Shown here: positions 15,425 through 24,040 of the stretch, piece after piece
Numbering within the stretch: the stretch's first letter is position 1
Layout of the letters: every line of letters begins with the position of its first letter
DNA from: Desulfobulbaceae bacterium UBA2273
GTDB lineage: Bacteria; Desulfobacterota; Desulfobulbia; Desulfobulbales; Desulfurivibrionaceae
DNA length: 49,315 bases
Assembly (NCBI GenBank): GCA_002347095.1
Contig: DDWZ01000010.1
Location: 1 to 49,315, forward strand
Direction of reading: 5' to 3'
The notes under the pieces: model-generated
What the model saw: the letters and a program-made list of their open reading frames with translations, nothing else
What the model was told of the DNA's origin: nothing
Database searches by the model: none
Position numbers and translations under genes: made by a program

Positions 15425-17065
15425 CTAACCACGCTTGCCCTTTTGGCGAACTACTAAATTTTCCTTAGCAGTTGCCCGCTCCGCCTTGATCCGCGCCAGC
15501 AGGGCCGAGGCGGGTTCGTCATGCGGGTCTTGCTCCACCAGTTGGCCGGAGAAGGCTTTTTTCAGGATGGATTGGCGCAGGGCTTCGGCTTGTTGCAGGG
15601 AGGTGGTGATGGTTTGGTCGAGTTGGTCGGCTTCGGAGAGGCATGATTCGATTTGGCCGATTATGGTCCGTTGTTCTTCAGCACTACACACAGGAATAAC
15701 AACATTTTTGAGTTGCGTTGTGTTAATACGCGGCCTCCCCACTCCATGAATGAGGGCCTCAAGCTGTTTAAATACATGCCGCGTTGACAGGAACATTACA
15801 GCGAAGGCATTACTCAACGTATCGCCGTAAAGCCTTACACAAAAACAATCCGCCTTGTTTATTGCGCGTTTAATGCTGGAAGGCAATAAAGCCACACGAA
15901 CATTCTCGGTAATGAATGACGAAAAAATGATGTCTCCCGATGACACCGTATGATTTTTCAGTAACTCGTATTTTGCCTCTGTAATGAATGATTCCTTGTC
16001 TTCGATAAATTCCAGCAACCCAATATTCTCAAGGCGAACAACTCGAACGCCACTGTCCACATAGTCACTACTTTTCAAATTCGAACCAAACGGACCATCC
16101 GATACATCTACATTTGTGTTGCCCAAGCGCGTCCAAACCCACCCCTCCGGCAGTTCAGGCAACTCGGCCAGTTCCTCGGCGGTGAGCGGCGGGAGAGGCT
16201 TCGGGGCTTTTGGCCTGCTGCCCTGTTTGCCGTTGGCTTCCCAGTCAGCGAGCTGTTGCTGAAAGCGTTGGGCGCGTTCGGCCTGGATGCGCTTGAGCAA
16301 GGCATCGGCGGTTTCGAGGGGTTTGTCATTCCCGCCCCCCATACTGTCATTCCCGCGCAGGCGGGAATCCATGTCGTTCAACGGCTGGACCCCCGCCTTC
16401 GCGGGGGTGACGAATCGCTCCGCACGCCACTGGGCGGTGAGCTTGCCCTCGAAGGCGTGTTTCAGCAAGGCCTGGCGATACACCTTGAGCTGCGCCTGGG
16501 CGGTTTTCAGGTTCTCGATGCCTTTGTCCAGCTCGGAAAACAGCTCCTCGATCTTGGCGACGATGCGGTGTTGTTCATTTGTGGGAGGGAGAGGGACTTC
16601 ACAAGCACTCAAAAAAGGGGTTGTCACGCGCCGTTGACCAACCGCCCCAGACATATTGTGTTCAGCCTCACGGCGAAAGGCTTGAGATGATACATAGTAG
16701 TAAACGTACTTTGCGGCCACGCCAGAAAAAGCACGAAGCACATGAAATTCGGTTGAGCCAAAGCCTATGCCGTTTCTAACTTCTGGCACTACGGCCATTT
16801 TCCCGTTTTCCATACAGGGGGTTATCTTGGCAAACAGAACATCCCCTTCAAGAAACGGTGTATAGCCCTTTTTAACTTCTAAAAATTTACGTTTTCCACT
16901 GACATCGATAATCCCGCTCTCAGCTTGTACTGCGGGCATCGGTACAAACGAAATATCTAGGTCGTCAGGTATTCCGGCTTTATCAATTGTCGGGTTTACA
17001 GAGGTGATCTCAGAAATCTTGGCATTACACCAAGTACGGGGCAGCACGCCAATGTTATCCATCAT
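15425..17065 (-). CDS. hsdS: Type I restriction-modification specificity subunit HsdS
   Basis: About 546 residues with two target-recognition domains (about 1-155 and 310-460), each followed by a coiled-coil spacer (AKIEELFSELDKGIENLKTAQ; GQIESCLSEADQLDQTITTS). It directs HsdM and HsdR to a bipartite site. The start is ATG at 17065 or one of the flanking GTG/ATG codons; the hsdR TGA overlaps it, so translation is probably coupled. Oddity: residues about 218-248, in the central region between the coiled coil and the LETADALLKRIQAER helix, are translated from REP palindromes (TPAKAGVQ...SRLRGNDS). The frame is kept, so the protein may still work with an extended linker. Confidence 0.93.
   Translation of the reverse strand: MMDNIGVLPRTWCNAKISEITSVNPTIDKAGIPDDLDISFVPMPAVQAESGIIDVSGKRKFLEVKKGYTPFLEGDVLFAKITPCMENGKMAVVPEVRNGIGFGSTEFHVLRAFSGVAAKYVYYYVSSQAFRREAEHNMSGAVGQRRVTTPFLSACEVPLPPTNEQHRIVAKIEELFSELDKGIENLKTAQAQLKVYRQALLKHAFEGKLTAQWRAERFVTPAKAGVQPLNDMDSRLRGNDSMGGGNDKPLETADALLKRIQAERAQRFQQQLADWEANGKQGSRPKAPKPLPPLTAEELAELPELPEGWVWTRLGNTNVDVSDGPFGSNLKSSDYVDSGVRVVRLENIGLLEFIEDKESFITEAKYELLKNHTVSSGDIIFSSFITENVRVALLPSSIKRAINKADCFCVRLYGDTLSNAFAVMFLSTRHVFKQLEALIHGVGRPRINTTQLKNVVIPVCSAEEQRTIIGQIESCLSEADQLDQTITTSLQQAEALRQSILKKAFSGQLVEQDPHDEPASALLARIKAERATAKENLVVRQKGKRG
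16324..16413. repeat. REP palindromes family 1 inside the hsdS coding sequence
   Basis: Three arms are seen: a partial GTCATTCCCGCC at 16324, a full copy at 16345-16372 and an inverted diverged copy (ACCCCCGCCTTCGCGGGGGT) ending at 16413. They insert about 30 codons in frame into hsdS. Confidence 0.88.
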
Positions 17066-19848
17066 CACGCCACCAACACTTCATTCAACTCATCCAGCAG
17101 CGTATCCATCCTCGCGCCGAACAACTGGTACATCCTGCCCAGCCCGCCCTGCCCGTCAAAGGGCGACATCTCCAGATCGTCGCGCTCGATGTGAAAGGAG
17201 TTGGCCACATGGTCGCGGACCATGCGCAGCCATTCCATCTGGGCTTCGTTGAATTTCTCGCCGGAGCCGGAATGGTGCTGCATGATCCAGTTCTGGAAGT
17301 TACGGCGCACGGTGTCGTCGAAGGTGGCGAGTTTGGCATCCATGCCGCAGACGCGGCGGATGAGGGCGACCAGGGCGGTGAGTTCGCTGATGGGCTGGGC
17401 GCCCTGGTAATTATCGAGCTGGCGGTATGCCTGCCAGACCCGCAGGGGGGCGAGCTTGGGCTTGTCGCTTTTGAGCTTCTCCAGCACCTGGCGGATCAGC
17501 TCGAAGCTCAGTTCGCGCCTCCGGTACGGCTGGCTAAAGAAGATGGTAAGTGCCGCGATCTTGTCCTGGTTGGCCTTCAGGTACTCGGCAAACTCGTCGG
17601 TGAGGGCCTGGGCGTTGTTGGCTGCATCCTTGTCCCATTCGGCGCGCAACACCGTATCGAGGTTGTCGTGGTCAATGGTCTGTTCCTTGTCGCGGCGGAT
17701 GGTATCGATGAGTTCCACCAGATCGCCGTTCAGCACCCGGGCCGCTTCGCGCACCAGTTGCTGTTGCGCCTGCTCCCGTTTGTCGTCGCCGGGGTCGCTG
17801 CCTGCGGGCAGACCCGTCAGCTCCAGGGCTCGGGCCTCGATGTTGTCACCGTCGATGGCCCCGAACAGCTTGCCGATGAGCTGGGTCAGCTCCATGCCTC
17901 CGGCAGCCTCCCGGATTTGCCGCTGCTCATCCGGGTTCAGTTGCTTGTTGAGCCGGGCCAACCGGCCGGCCAGGGAACTCACCGTGTCTGCATCGCTGGC
18001 CCCCATCATCACGCTCATGGCCAGGTCTTTCAGCGGCACGCTGGGCTTGGTGATCAGCGGCTGGCTGGCGGTCTTGAGCGATTTGGTTACGCCGATGGCA
18101 TCGACGATCACATAGTGGGTCTTGGCGCTGATTGCCGAGGGGGTGACCTTTTTCAGGTCGTCCATCTCCAGGGTGCGGGTGCCCCGCCCCTTCATCTGCT
18201 CGAAGTAGTTGCGGCTTTTCACGTCGCGCATGAAGAGCAGGCATTCCAGCGGCTTGACATCGGTGCCGGTGGCGATCATGTCCACGGTGACGGCGATGCG
18301 CGGGTGGTACTCATTACGGAATTGTTGCAAAACCGACTTGGGGTCTTCCTCGCTCTTGTAGGTGAGCTTTTTACAGAAGGCGTTGCCCTCGTCGAACTCC
18401 TCGCGCACCGTCTGGATGATGTCGTCGGCGTGGCTGTCGGTCTTGGCGAAGATCAGGGTCTTAGGCACCTCGGTGCGGCCGGGGAAAATCTCCGGCAGTT
18501 TGTTGCGAAAAGCGCGGATGACGGTGCGGATCTGATCGGGGTTGACGATGTGGCGGTCCAACTGGGTGGCGGAATAGGCCTCGTCCTCGTCCTGCTGCTC
18601 CCAGCGCCTTCGGCGGGTGAGCTTTTCGCGCTTTTCCACCTGCTGGCGGGCGCTGATCTTCGCGCCCTGTTGGGTGATCTCGGTTTCGATGACATAGATC
18701 TCATTGCCCACGTTGACGCCGTCGGCCACTGCCTTTTCGTGGCTGTAATCGCTGACCACGTTCTTCTTGAAAAAGCCGTAGGTGCGGTTGTCCGGCGTGG
18801 CGGTGAGGCCGATCAGGCTGGCGTCGAAATAATCGATCACCTGCTGCCACAGGTTGTAGATGGAGCGGTGGCACTCGTCGATGAAGATGAAATCGAAAAA
18901 CTCCGGCGGAACCTTTTCGTTGTACACCACCGGCATGGGCGTTTTGGGCTGGGCCAGCTCCGCCGGGTTGATCTCCTCGGCAGCCTCATCCAGCGGGGTA
19001 TCCTTGAGAATGGAGTAGAGCCGCTGGATGGTGCTGATGCAGACCTGGCTGTCCTTGGCAACGAAGGAGGATTTGAGCCGCTGCACGTTGTAGAGCTCGG
19101 TGAACTTGCGGTTGTCGTCGAGCGGCGTGTAGGACATCATCTCCTGCTCCGCCTGCTCGCCGAGGTTCTTGGTGTCCACCAAAAAGAGGACCCGCTTGCC
19201 GTGGGCGTGTTTGAGCAACCGATAGATGGCGGTGATGGCGGTGTAGGTCTTGCCCGCGCCGGTGGCCATCTGGATCAGAGCCCGGGGGCGGTCGGCCTTG
19301 AAGGAGGCTTCCAGATTGGCAATGGCGATTTCCTGGCAATCGCGCAACCGCAACTCCTTGGCAGGCAGGTGATCCGGGTTCAGCAATGGAAGGTACTGCA
19401 AACGCTCGCGCAGGCTGCTGCCCTGGGCCAGCCATTCCTTGAGGGTTTCCGGGCGGTGGAAACAGAAGACCTCGCGGGAACGGGGCTTGGGATCGAAACG
19501 GTTGGTAAAGCGGGTGAGGATGCCGGTGCTTTCATAGAGAAAGGGCAAGGGCTCCTTGTTATTGACCCATCTGAGTGTGGCTGTGGCATAGCCATCGGTC
19601 TGGGATTCATGGGTGGTGAGCCGCTGGCCTTCCTCGGCGCGTTTTGCCTCAACAACCCCCACGGCCTTGTGATCGACGAACAGCACATAATCCGCCGGGC
19701 CGACATCGGTGTGGTATTCCCGCACCGCCTGACCAACCCCGTCACCCAGATCGATTTTTTTGCTGTGCTGCACCGACCAGCCCGCCTGTCGCAACAAGGC
19801 ATCAATGGCGTCGCGGGCTTTCTGTTCGGGGTTCTGGTTTTCGCTCAT
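17065..19848 (-). CDS. hsdR: Type I restriction enzyme endonuclease/translocase subunit HsdR
   Basis: A 927-residue motor subunit. The N-terminal nuclease domain shows PADYVLFVDHKAVGVVEAKR (Asp53, Glu67, Lys69: PD-(D/E)XK). The helicase core has MATGAGKTYTA near 195 (Walker A), FIFIDECHRS near 322 (DECH box), LTATPDN, and QMKGRGTRT (motif VI). A C-terminal HsdM/S-contacting region follows. ATG 19848 is chosen because AGAAGG lies upstream and its ATGA overlaps the stop of the agmatinase gene; the frame is open beyond but without homology. First gene of the restriction operon. Confidence 0.95.
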   Translation of the reverse strand: MSENQNPEQKARDAIDALLRQAGWSVQHSKKIDLGDGVGQAVREYHTDVGPADYVLFVDHKAVGVVEAKRAEEGQRLTTHESQTDGYATATLRWVNNKEPLPFLYESTGILTRFTNRFDPKPRSREVFCFHRPETLKEWLAQGSSLRERLQYLPLLNPDHLPAKELRLRDCQEIAIANLEASFKADRPRALIQMATGAGKTYTAITAIYRLLKHAHGKRVLFLVDTKNLGEQAEQEMMSYTPLDDNRKFTELYNVQRLKSSFVAKDSQVCISTIQRLYSILKDTPLDEAAEEINPAELAQPKTPMPVVYNEKVPPEFFDFIFIDECHRSIYNLWQQVIDYFDASLIGLTATPDNRTYGFFKKNVVSDYSHEKAVADGVNVGNEIYVIETEITQQGAKISARQQVEKREKLTRRRRWEQQDEDEAYSATQLDRHIVNPDQIRTVIRAFRNKLPEIFPGRTEVPKTLIFAKTDSHADDIIQTVREEFDEGNAFCKKLTYKSEEDPKSVLQQFRNEYHPRIAVTVDMIATGTDVKPLECLLFMRDVKSRNYFEQMKGRGTRTLEMDDLKKVTPSAISAKTHYVIVDAIGVTKSLKTASQPLITKPSVPLKDLAMSVMMGASDADTVSSLAGRLARLNKQLNPDEQRQIREAAGGMELTQLIGKLFGAIDGDNIEARALELTGLPAGSDPGDDKREQAQQQLVREAARVLNGDLVELIDTIRRDKEQTIDHDNLDTVLRAEWDKDAANNAQALTDEFAEYLKANQDKIAALTIFFSQPYRRRELSFELIRQVLEKLKSDKPKLAPLRVWQAYRQLDNYQGAQPISELTALVALIRRVCGMDAKLATFDDTVRRNFQNWIMQHHSGSGEKFNEAQMEWLRMVRDHVANSFHIERDDLEMSPFDGQGGLGRMYQLFGARMDTLLDELNEVLVA

Positions 19849-20714
19849 GGCGCCTTCTGCTGGAAGACATACCCCAGGGTCCGATAGATCAGCTTGGCCA
19901 CGGTAAAGGCCGCATGCTCCGCGCCGGGACGCGGCGAGAACTCGACACAATCCATGCCCACGATGCGGTGCTTGGCGGCAAGCGCCCGCAGCAGGCCGAT
20001 GGTCTGGCGCCAGGTCAGGCCGTCGGGCTCCGGGGTGCCGGTGGCCGGCATGATCGCCGGGTCCAACCCGTCCACGTCGCAGGTGAAATACACCGGCCCC
20101 TTGATTTCGGCGCAGACCTGTTCGATCCAATCCGCTTCGGCATGGATGCGGTGCATGAAAAATGGGCGCCACCCCTTGGCCTGAACGAGCGCGTATTCCT
20201 CCTTGGAAAAGGAGCGGATGCCGATCTGGGTAAAGGGAACCCCCAATTCGTCGAGCCGCCGCATGACGCAGGCATGGCTGTTGGGGTTGTCGTCATACTG
20301 GTCGCGCAGATCAAGGTGGGCATCGATCTGCACCACATGCAAATCCGGGTATTTCGCCAGACACGCCCTGACCGCGGGCACGGTCACGGTGTGCTCGCCG
20401 CCGAGCAGCACCGGGAACATCCCCCCCGCAAGTTCGGCAGCCACCCCAGCCTGGATCCGGCGGCAGGCCTCGGCTGCGGCAAGGCCTTTAAAATCCGGCA
20501 CCGGCCGGGTGGCGATGCCGAGCCGCACGGTTTCGGCCAACAGCTCGTCATCAAACACCTCCAGGGCCGGGGAGGCGTCGATGATCGCCTGCGGCCCAAG
20601 TTCGGTGCCGCCCAGCCAGCTCACCGAGGAGGCCAGCGGCGCGGAGAGAATGGCGATGCGTTTTTCCGGGCCGAGATCGGCCTCTTCCCCAAGAAATTGC
20701 GAGATGTGCGTCAT
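19845..20714 (-). CDS. speB: Agmatinase/ureohydrolase family protein
   Basis: A 289-residue binuclear manganese ureohydrolase. The metal motifs are all visible: LLGGEHTV, VQIDAHLDLR and FTCDVDGLDP, then GTPEPDGLTW as in agmatinases. The usual product would be putrescine plus urea from agmatine; related enzymes act on other guanidino compounds, so the symbol is tentative. AGGAAAG precedes the ATG at 20714; the frame continues upstream without homology. Its TGA overlaps the hsdR start by 4 bp, an unexpected coupling of a metabolic gene to a restriction operon. Confidence 0.88.
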   Translation of the reverse strand: MTHISQFLGEEADLGPEKRIAILSAPLASSVSWLGGTELGPQAIIDASPALEVFDDELLAETVRLGIATRPVPDFKGLAAAEACRRIQAGVAAELAGGMFPVLLGGEHTVTVPAVRACLAKYPDLHVVQIDAHLDLRDQYDDNPNSHACVMRRLDELGVPFTQIGIRSFSKEEYALVQAKGWRPFFMHRIHAEADWIEQVCAEIKGPVYFTCDVDGLDPAIMPATGTPEPDGLTWRQTIGLLRALAAKHRIVGMDCVEFSPRPGAEHAAFTVAKLIYRTLGYVFQQKAP

Positions 20715-20740
20715 TGTCTTTCCTGTAAAAAAACGGCTAC

Positions 20741-21295
20741 TCAGGCCGAACCAACCACATCGCCGAACAGGGCGATATCGATGCCGTGCCGCTGGGCCGC
20801 CTTTTGCCACCGCAACCTGTCCGGCGTATGAAAAATGATGTCGTCATCCGCGGGCAGAGTGAGCCACCCGTCCACGGTGAGTTCTGCTTCAAGCTGTCCA
20901 GGCCCCCAGCCGGAATAGCCCAGGGCCACCAGCAGATTCCGCGGCCCCTGGCCTGCGGCGAGATCATAGAGCAACTGCGGGTCACTGGTGAGATGAACGG
21001 ACTTGCTCACCGCCAAAAAATGCTCTGCCCGATACTCGGAGCTGTAGAGAAAAAAGGCGTTTGCCACCTCCACCGGCCCGCCCAGATACACCGTGGGCAT
21101 CAGCCCGGGCGGCAGCGGGATATCGGCGCTCTTGAAAACATCCGCCAGGCTGATATCGGTAATGGGCTCGTTCACCACCAGTCCCATGGCCCCGTCGTCG
21201 TTATGGGCGCAGAGATAGACAACCTTGCCGGCAAAACGGGGGTCTTCCATCTGGGGGGTGGCAATGAGAAAATAGCCTTGCAGGGTTTCGATCAT
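20741..21295 (-). CDS. YqgE/AlgH family protein (UPF0301)
   Basis: About 184 residues. GYFLIATPQMEDPRFAGKVVYLCAHNDDGAMGLVVNEP is the family signature, followed by VYLGGPVE and ALGYSGWGPGQLEAEL. The function is not established; homologues were linked to alginate regulation and transcription. ATG 21295 aligns with the usual start just before the FLIATP motif; the frame is open to 21355. It lies 26 bp upstream of the agmatinase gene on the same strand, so the two are probably co-transcribed. Confidence 0.9.
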   Translation of the reverse strand: MIETLQGYFLIATPQMEDPRFAGKVVYLCAHNDDGAMGLVVNEPITDISLADVFKSADIPLPPGLMPTVYLGGPVEVANAFFLYSSEYRAEHFLAVSKSVHLTSDPQLLYDLAAGQGPRNLLVALGYSGWGPGQLEAELTVDGWLTLPADDDIIFHTPDRLRWQKAAQRHGIDIALFGDVVGSA

Positions 21296-21439
21296 CCGGG
21301 AGAAAGCCCCATGGTTGCGTTGCGTGTCGTTGATCGCCGCGGCGACCGATCTCAATTCGCCTGCAACTTAGCACCTGCCCGGGCTGTCAGTCAAGAAATC
21401 CCGTACATCCAACAAATTTAGCCCGGTTCCGGAAAAGAG

Positions 21440-21470
21440 TTGGAGTTTCCTTACTGATCCGTGCTAGAAT
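21440..21470 (+). promoter_or_regulatory. Candidate promoter for the glgB leader
   Basis: TAGAAT (21465-21470) is preceded by TGC, an extended -10. TTGGAG (21440-21445) is a possible -35 at a 19-base spacing. Transcription would start at about 21477, at the base of the terminator-like hairpin. The region 21296-21637 holds no gene, only this and the hairpins that follow. Confidence 0.4.
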
Positions 21471-21475
21471 TTAGA

Positions 21476-21526
21476 AACCGTTACGAAAGGGTCTGCGCCT
21501 TTTTGACCTTTTCGTTACGGTTTTTT
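21476..21526 (+). terminator. Strong intrinsic-terminator hairpin in the glgB leader
   Basis: AACCGTTACGAAAGGGTC (21476-21493) pairs with GACCTTTTCGTTACGGTT (21505-21522), 18 positions with one T-T mismatch and one G-U pair, followed by T's to 21526. No plus-strand gene ends before it, so it either terminates a tiny RNA or attenuates glgB. A second small stem (ATGCCGT / ACGGCAT, 21527-21533 and 21550-21556) comes right after. Confidence 0.7.
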
Positions 21527-21637
21527 ATGCCGTTTGGTTACGTACGATGACGGCATTATTGTATTACTCACGGCCCCCTAGCCGCTCGTGCGGCAACTTG
21601 CGAAAGCCAATAACCCTTACAGACAGAAGCCACGCAT

Positions 21638-23833
21638 ATGAACTGTGATATAAATTCCGAAATCAACCGGATCATTGCCTCCGAACACCACGACCCCTTT
21701 CAGGTTCTGGGCTTCCACGTTCTGGACCACGACGGCGCCTCCTCGGTTATCAGAACCTTCCAGCCCAACGCCAACACCTGCTGGCTGATAGCCAACGGAG
21801 AACGAAAGGAGATGTACAAGACCAGGCCCGAAGGCTTTTTCGAGATTGTCATCACCAATTGTAACGAGCCTTTTCCCTATGAGTTTGAAGCGTCCTACTA
21901 CGATGAAAACCACCACGTATTCAAGGACCCGTATCGCTTTCTCCCCCAGATGTCCGAGTACGACCGCTATCTTTTCAACAACGGCACCAACTACGAGATT
22001 TACAATCTCCTTGGCGCACAGCTCGTCACCATCGACGGCGTCAGCGGCACCATCTTCCGCGTCTGGGCGCCAAGCGCCAAAAGGGTCAGCATCTTAGGCA
22101 ATTTCAATTACTGGGACGGCAGAGTCCATCAGATGCGGGTCTTGGGCCATTCCGGCGTCTGGGAGCTGTTCATTCCTGACATCGGCCAGGGAGAGCCCTA
22201 CAAATACGAGGTCAAGACCCAGCAGGACGCGCTGCTCGAAAAGGCCGATCCCTTCCAGTTTTTCTCGGAGATCCGGCCCAAAACCGCCTCGGTTGTCTGG
22301 GGGTTGGACGGCTATGCCTGGAATGACGGCGCCTGGCTCAAAAAGCGCAAAAAATTAAGAAGCTACGACCAGCCCATGTCCACCTACGAGGTCCATCTGG
22401 GTTCCTGGCGGCGCGATCCGGCAGACCCCACAAGGCTGCTCTCCTATCAGGAGCTGGCCGGCTCCCTGATCCCATACGTCAAGGAGATGGGCTTTACCCA
22501 TATCGAACTGATGCCCATCATGGAGCATCCATTGGACGAATCCTGGGGATATCAGGTCACCGGCTACTTTGCCGTGACCAGCCGACACGGCACGCCCCAG
22601 GATTTCATGTACTTCGTGGACCAGTGTCATCAAAACGGGATCGGGGTGATCCTCGATTGGGTGCCCTCCCACTTTCCCTCCGATGGCCATGCCCTGAGCA
22701 GATTCGACGGCACCGCGCTCTATGAGCACGAAGACCCGAGGCAGGGCGCGCATCCCGAGTGGGGCACCCTGATCTTCAACTACGGCCGCAAGGAAGTGCA
22801 AAACTTCCTCATCGCCAACGCCCTCTTCTGGATGGATAAATTCCACATCGACGGCCTGCGGGTGGATGCGGTGGCCTCCATGCTCTACCTGGACTATGCC
22901 CGCAATGACGGGGACTGGGTGCCCAACATCTACGGCGGCAAGGAAAACATCGACGCCATCGAGTTCATCAAGCACATGAACGCCATCATCTACAGCCGCT
23001 ATCCCGACACCCTGATGATCGCCGAGGAATCGACCAGCTTCTACGGGGTTTCCAAACCCCTGGACTGGGGCGGCCTGGGCTTTGGCTACAAGTGGAACAT
23101 GGGCTGGATGAACGACATCCTGGGCTATTTCAGCAAGGAGCCGATCTTCCGCAAATACCACCACAACGCCCTCACCTTCTCCCTGCTCTACGCCTTCACC
23201 GAAAACTTCATCCTGCCCATGTCCCACGACGAGGTGGTGCATGGCAAGCGCTCCCTACTCTTCAAGATGCCCGGCGACATGTGGCAGAAATTCGCCAACC
23301 TGCGGTTGCTCTTCTTCTTCCTCTGGACCCATCCGGGCAAGAAGCTCCTATTCATGGGAGGCGAGTTCGGCCAGATCTCCGAATGGTACTGCAAGGTGAG
23401 CCTAGACTGGCATCTGACCGAACAAAACACCATGCACCAGCAGTTGCAGAAATTCGTCCAGCAGTTGAACGCGGTGTACAAGGAGACCCGTCCCCTCTGG
23501 GAGGTCGATTTTTCCTTCGACGGCTTTCGCTGGATGGATTTCAGGGACGTGGACAACAGCATCATCGCCTTCTGCCGCCAGGGCAAAGACCCCAAGGATC
23601 ATGTGGTCTGCCTGCTCAACTTCACCCCCCAGGTGCTGCACGACTATAAACTCGGGGTGCCTGCACCGGGCTGGTACCAGGAGATCCTTTCCACCGACAC
23701 CGCCGAGTTCGGCGGCAGCAACGTGTTCAACCCGGACCGCAAGCAGGCCATTGCCGAGCCCTTCGGCGAGGCGCCGTGCCATATCCTGGTCTCGGTCCCG
23801 CCCCTGGGCGGAATCATCGTGAAGCCTGTATAA
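21638..23833 (+). CDS. glgB: 1,4-alpha-glucan branching enzyme
   Basis: A 731-residue GH13 enzyme that makes alpha-1,6 branches in glycogen. A duplicated carbohydrate-binding/N-terminal region has HDPFQVLGFHV and RVWAPSAKRVSILGNFNYWDGR. The catalytic barrel has DWVPSHF, GLRVDAVASMLY (nucleophile Asp), IAEEST (acid Glu) and PMSHDEVVHGK. Length is full for the family. The leader carries a terminator-like hairpin, so expression may be attenuated. No other glycogen gene is adjacent. Confidence 0.97.
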   Translation: MNCDINSEINRIIASEHHDPFQVLGFHVLDHDGASSVIRTFQPNANTCWLIANGERKEMYKTRPEGFFEIVITNCNEPFPYEFEASYYDENHHVFKDPYRFLPQMSEYDRYLFNNGTNYEIYNLLGAQLVTIDGVSGTIFRVWAPSAKRVSILGNFNYWDGRVHQMRVLGHSGVWELFIPDIGQGEPYKYEVKTQQDALLEKADPFQFFSEIRPKTASVVWGLDGYAWNDGAWLKKRKKLRSYDQPMSTYEVHLGSWRRDPADPTRLLSYQELAGSLIPYVKEMGFTHIELMPIMEHPLDESWGYQVTGYFAVTSRHGTPQDFMYFVDQCHQNGIGVILDWVPSHFPSDGHALSRFDGTALYEHEDPRQGAHPEWGTLIFNYGRKEVQNFLIANALFWMDKFHIDGLRVDAVASMLYLDYARNDGDWVPNIYGGKENIDAIEFIKHMNAIIYSRYPDTLMIAEESTSFYGVSKPLDWGGLGFGYKWNMGWMNDILGYFSKEPIFRKYHHNALTFSLLYAFTENFILPMSHDEVVHGKRSLLFKMPGDMWQKFANLRLLFFFLWTHPGKKLLFMGGEFGQISEWYCKVSLDWHLTEQNTMHQQLQKFVQQLNAVYKETRPLWEVDFSFDGFRWMDFRDVDNSIIAFCRQGKDPKDHVVCLLNFTPQVLHDYKLGVPAPGWYQEILSTDTAEFGGSNVFNPDRKQAIAEPFGEAPCHILVSVPPLGGIIVKPV

Positions 23834-23845
23834 GGGAGAACGGAC

Positions 23846-24040
23846 ATGGGATGCGACTGCAAGGGACCGACCGGGGGCGACAAGGTGAAAAAAGCCATCT
23901 GCTGGATGAGCGAAGAGTTGCTCCATAATCCGCAGAAAAAAAGGGATGCTGTGATCCGGGAAGCGGAGATCCGGTTTGATCTCTCCCCGGCCGAATGTGA
24001 ATTCCTTTCAAAAAACTTCGGCGACTCCGCCCCCTGTTAA
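23846..24040 (+). CDS. Small cysteine-containing hypothetical protein
   Basis: A 64-residue protein 12 bp after glgB, with GGGAGAA upstream of the ATG. It begins MGCDCKG (CxC near the N-terminus) and has Cys at residue 19, in ECEF-like context near 52 and as the last residue. The middle is a charged helix (KKRDAVIREAEIRFDLSPAECEFL). The cysteines suggest metal or redox chemistry. I do not recognise a family. Its stop overlaps by 4 bp the stop of the convergent glycosyltransferase gene. Confidence 0.65.
   Translation: MGCDCKGPTGGDKVKKAICWMSEELLHNPQKKRDAVIREAEIRFDLSPAECEFLSKNFGDSAPC

Noticed and set aside
13771..16413. Repeated palindromes as a CRISPR array
   Set aside because: Copies are inverted doublets at irregular distances, inside and between genes, with no spacers of constant length.
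15425..17065. hsdS as a pseudogene broken by the REP insertion
   Set aside because: The insertion keeps the frame, no stop arises, and both recognition domains and coiled coils are complete.
12254..19848. The restriction island as a prophage or ICE
   Set aside because: No integrase, structural, replication or transfer gene was seen; only the operon and small repeats.
17191..19887. 898-codon plus-strand open frame opposite hsdR
   Set aside because: Shadow of hsdR caused by its GC-rich third positions; no ribosome site and no recognisable domains.
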